Of a DNA stretch of 64,000 nucleotides, positions 62,943-64,000 are shown in pieces (position 1 is the stretch's first letter; each line of letters begins with the position of its first letter). The notes under the pieces were generated by a model, which did no database searches, was not told where the DNA came from, and saw nothing but the letters and a program-made list of their open reading frames with translations. The translations under genes were made by a program, and so were the position numbers. Source of the DNA: Chitinophagales bacterium (GTDB lineage Bacteria > Bacteroidota > Bacteroidia > Chitinophagales > LD1); the NCBI GenBank assembly GCA_026129525.1, contig JAHCHW010000008.1, positions 1 to 64,000 of the forward strand. The letters are read 5' to 3'.

Positions 62943-63191
62943 ATGACTCTCGAAATTCTAACACCCGAAAAAAAGCTGTTCACCGGAGAAGCTACTTTAG
63001 TGCAACTTCCCGGGGTGGATGGTTTGTTTGAAATACTCGATAAACACGCACCTCTTATTTCTGCGCTTGGCAAAGGAACCGTAAAAGTGAATGGTAAAGA
63101 CGGAGTAAAAAACTTTTCCATCAACGGAGGGTTTGTAGAGTGCCTCAACAACAAAGTAATTGTTTGTGCCGAAGGCGGAGTAGTTGCCTAA
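62943..63191 (+). CDS. atpC: F1F0 ATP synthase subunit epsilon, short form
   Basis: The 82 residues cover only the N-terminal beta-sandwich of epsilon (LEILTPEKKLFTGEATLVQL, PGVDGLFEILDKHAPLISAL, FSINGGFVECLNNKVIVCAE). The C-terminal helical hairpin that inhibits ATP hydrolysis in longer epsilon subunits is absent, a known short form in Bacteroidota. It is 68 bp downstream of atpD and is followed by a strong terminator. Confidence 0.97.
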   Translation: MTLEILTPEKKLFTGEATLVQLPGVDGLFEILDKHAPLISALGKGTVKVNGKDGVKNFSINGGFVECLNNKVIVCAEGGVVA

Positions 63192-63207
63192 GGTTATTTT
63201 AATACGC

Positions 63208-63250
63208 GAAAGTGCCGCTGTGCGAAGGATTACCTTCCATCGGCACTTTC
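63208..63250 (+). terminator. Hairpin terminator after atpC
   Basis: GAAAGTGCCG (63208-63217) pairs with CGGCACTTTC (63241-63250). A second internal stem GAAGG-ATTA-CCTTC lies in the loop, and TGCTTTTTAT follows. It ends the atpDC operon. Confidence 0.85.
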
Positions 63251-63301
63251 TGCTTTTTATGCATTTTTACCCGAATGATTTTACACGCTTGTTAAGCGCC
63301 T

Positions 63302-64000
63302 ATGCAAAAGTGGAAACAGAAAGCAATTGTTCAGAAAGCGATTTCGTATTTGCCCTTTGGGCATAAGGTGAATTATTTATTTCAGAAGTATGTTACCAAA
63401 GGCGTTTATTTAACCGATACATACTTTTACGACCGGCTCGAACACGCCAAAGTACATTTAGATGGTTACAGAAAGTTTAGCGGCAACCTTGTTCCTGCTT
63501 CAACCTTAGAGATAGGAACCGGTTGGTATCCCACAGTTCCCATCTGTTTTTTTCTATCAGGTGCCGATAAAATTTATTCTGTTGACATTTCCTTTCTTAC
63601 CTCAAAAGAACGGATTCAGAGTACCCTTCTGAAATTTGAGGAAAGCAAACAAGCAGGGCAGTTGGAAAAATACATTCCGGTTATTCCGGAACGGTTTGCC
63701 GTTATTAACCTATTGCTAAAGAACTATACCAACCTGACCTTAGACGAAATTCTGCAACAACTGCACATAACTTACCTTATTGAAGATGCACGAAACCTAA
63801 CGCTCCCCGATAACTCAATTGATTTGGTTCATTCCAATAACACCTTCGAGCACATTTACCCCGAAATTCTTGCTCCTATTTTAAAAGAGTTTAAACGAGT
63901 AGTAAAAAAAGATGGAGGCGTACTATCACACGCCATTGATATGTCCGACCACTTTGCTCATTTCGACACATCCATCAACATTTACCATTTTCTACGTTTT
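63302..64000 (+). CDS. SAM-dependent methyltransferase-like protein, 3' end beyond window
   Basis: The frame is open from ATG 63302 to the edge, giving 233 residues. ASTLEIGTGWYPTVPICFFL is a SAM-binding motif I, ADKIYSVDISFLT the strand-2 acidic residue, and NSIDLVHSNNTFEHIYPEIL with RVVKKDGGVLSHAIDMSDHF the later core motifs. The N-terminal ~60 residues (YLPFGHKVNYLFQKYVTKGV) are rich in aromatic residues, as in lipid- or sugar-linked methyltransferases. A methyltransferase of glycolipid or exopolysaccharide type is likely; substrate unknown. Confidence 0.88.
   Translation, partial: MQKWKQKAIVQKAISYLPFGHKVNYLFQKYVTKGVYLTDTYFYDRLEHAKVHLDGYRKFSGNLVPASTLEIGTGWYPTVPICFFLSGADKIYSVDISFLTSKERIQSTLLKFEESKQAGQLEKYIPVIPERFAVINLLLKNYTNLTLDEILQQLHITYLIEDARNLTLPDNSIDLVHSNNTFEHIYPEILAPILKEFKRVVKKDGGVLSHAIDMSDHFAHFDTSINIYHFLRF

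Overview
The window reads as a chromosomal segment of a member of the Bacteroidota, probably a Chitinophagales-like lineage (inference, no 16S here). The signs are very large proteins with type IX secretion (T9SS) C-terminal sorting domains, SprB repeats, -7 promoter boxes of the TAnnTTTG type, no Shine-Dalgarno pattern, and an F1 atpD-atpC pair separated from the rest of the ATP synthase genes. The DNA is moderately AT-rich and densely coded on both strands. No tRNA, rRNA, CRISPR array or intact insertion sequence was found.

Layout. 1-16.3 kb: three giant secreted surface proteins on the minus strand (one cut by the window edge, two paralogous SprB-repeat proteins), interrupted by two small genes of unknown function on the plus strand. 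Between those small genes lies a helically phased GTCG repeat array. 17-22.2 kb: a lipoprotein, an aldehyde dehydrogenase, an ethanolamine-type permease and a glutamine-synthetase-like enzyme (possible amine-utilisation group), and a small membrane protein. 22.4-33 kb: the most distinctive block. It holds a CrtC-like/polyprenyl synthase fusion, a trifunctional MMPL exporter-acyltransferase-methyltransferase, a CrtI-like FAD oxidoreductase, a C45 acyltransferase and a PaaK-like adenylate-forming ligase. The last four overlap or almost touch, so they are probably one operon. Their content resembles half of an aryl-polyene/flexirubin pigment locus, but no ketosynthase or acyl carrier protein is present in the window.

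33-42.6 kb: an S4 protein, an SGNH hydrolase, an Nramp-UspA fusion with a DtxR/MntR-type operator over its -7 box, a 21-bp tandem array, a hotdog thioesterase, smpB, an OmpA-like protein, pcm, a phosphohexomutase, a Y-family polymerase and a Xer recombinase. 42.8-52.3 kb: a giant SBBP/Ig-repeat T9SS protein and a LytTR-type two-component pair. 52.3-57.4 kb: an FAH-family enzyme, pth, rplY, prs, and a self-cleaving LexA-like repressor divergent from dinB, forming a likely damage-response unit. 57.4-64 kb: a methyltransferase, a predicted small RNA gene with its own promoter and terminator on the minus strand, a GT-C glycosyltransferase with TPRs, a GNAT enzyme, atpD-atpC and a truncated methyltransferase gene.

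The best candidates for undescribed biology are the two ~10.5/21-bp phased repeat arrays (5.56-5.76 kb and 36.1-36.3 kb), the lipid/terpenoid block with its unusual fusions, the small RNA at 58.1-58.2 kb, and a 43-bp perfect palindrome at 48.6 kb. Everything here was read by eye; family assignments rest on recognised motifs and not on searches.
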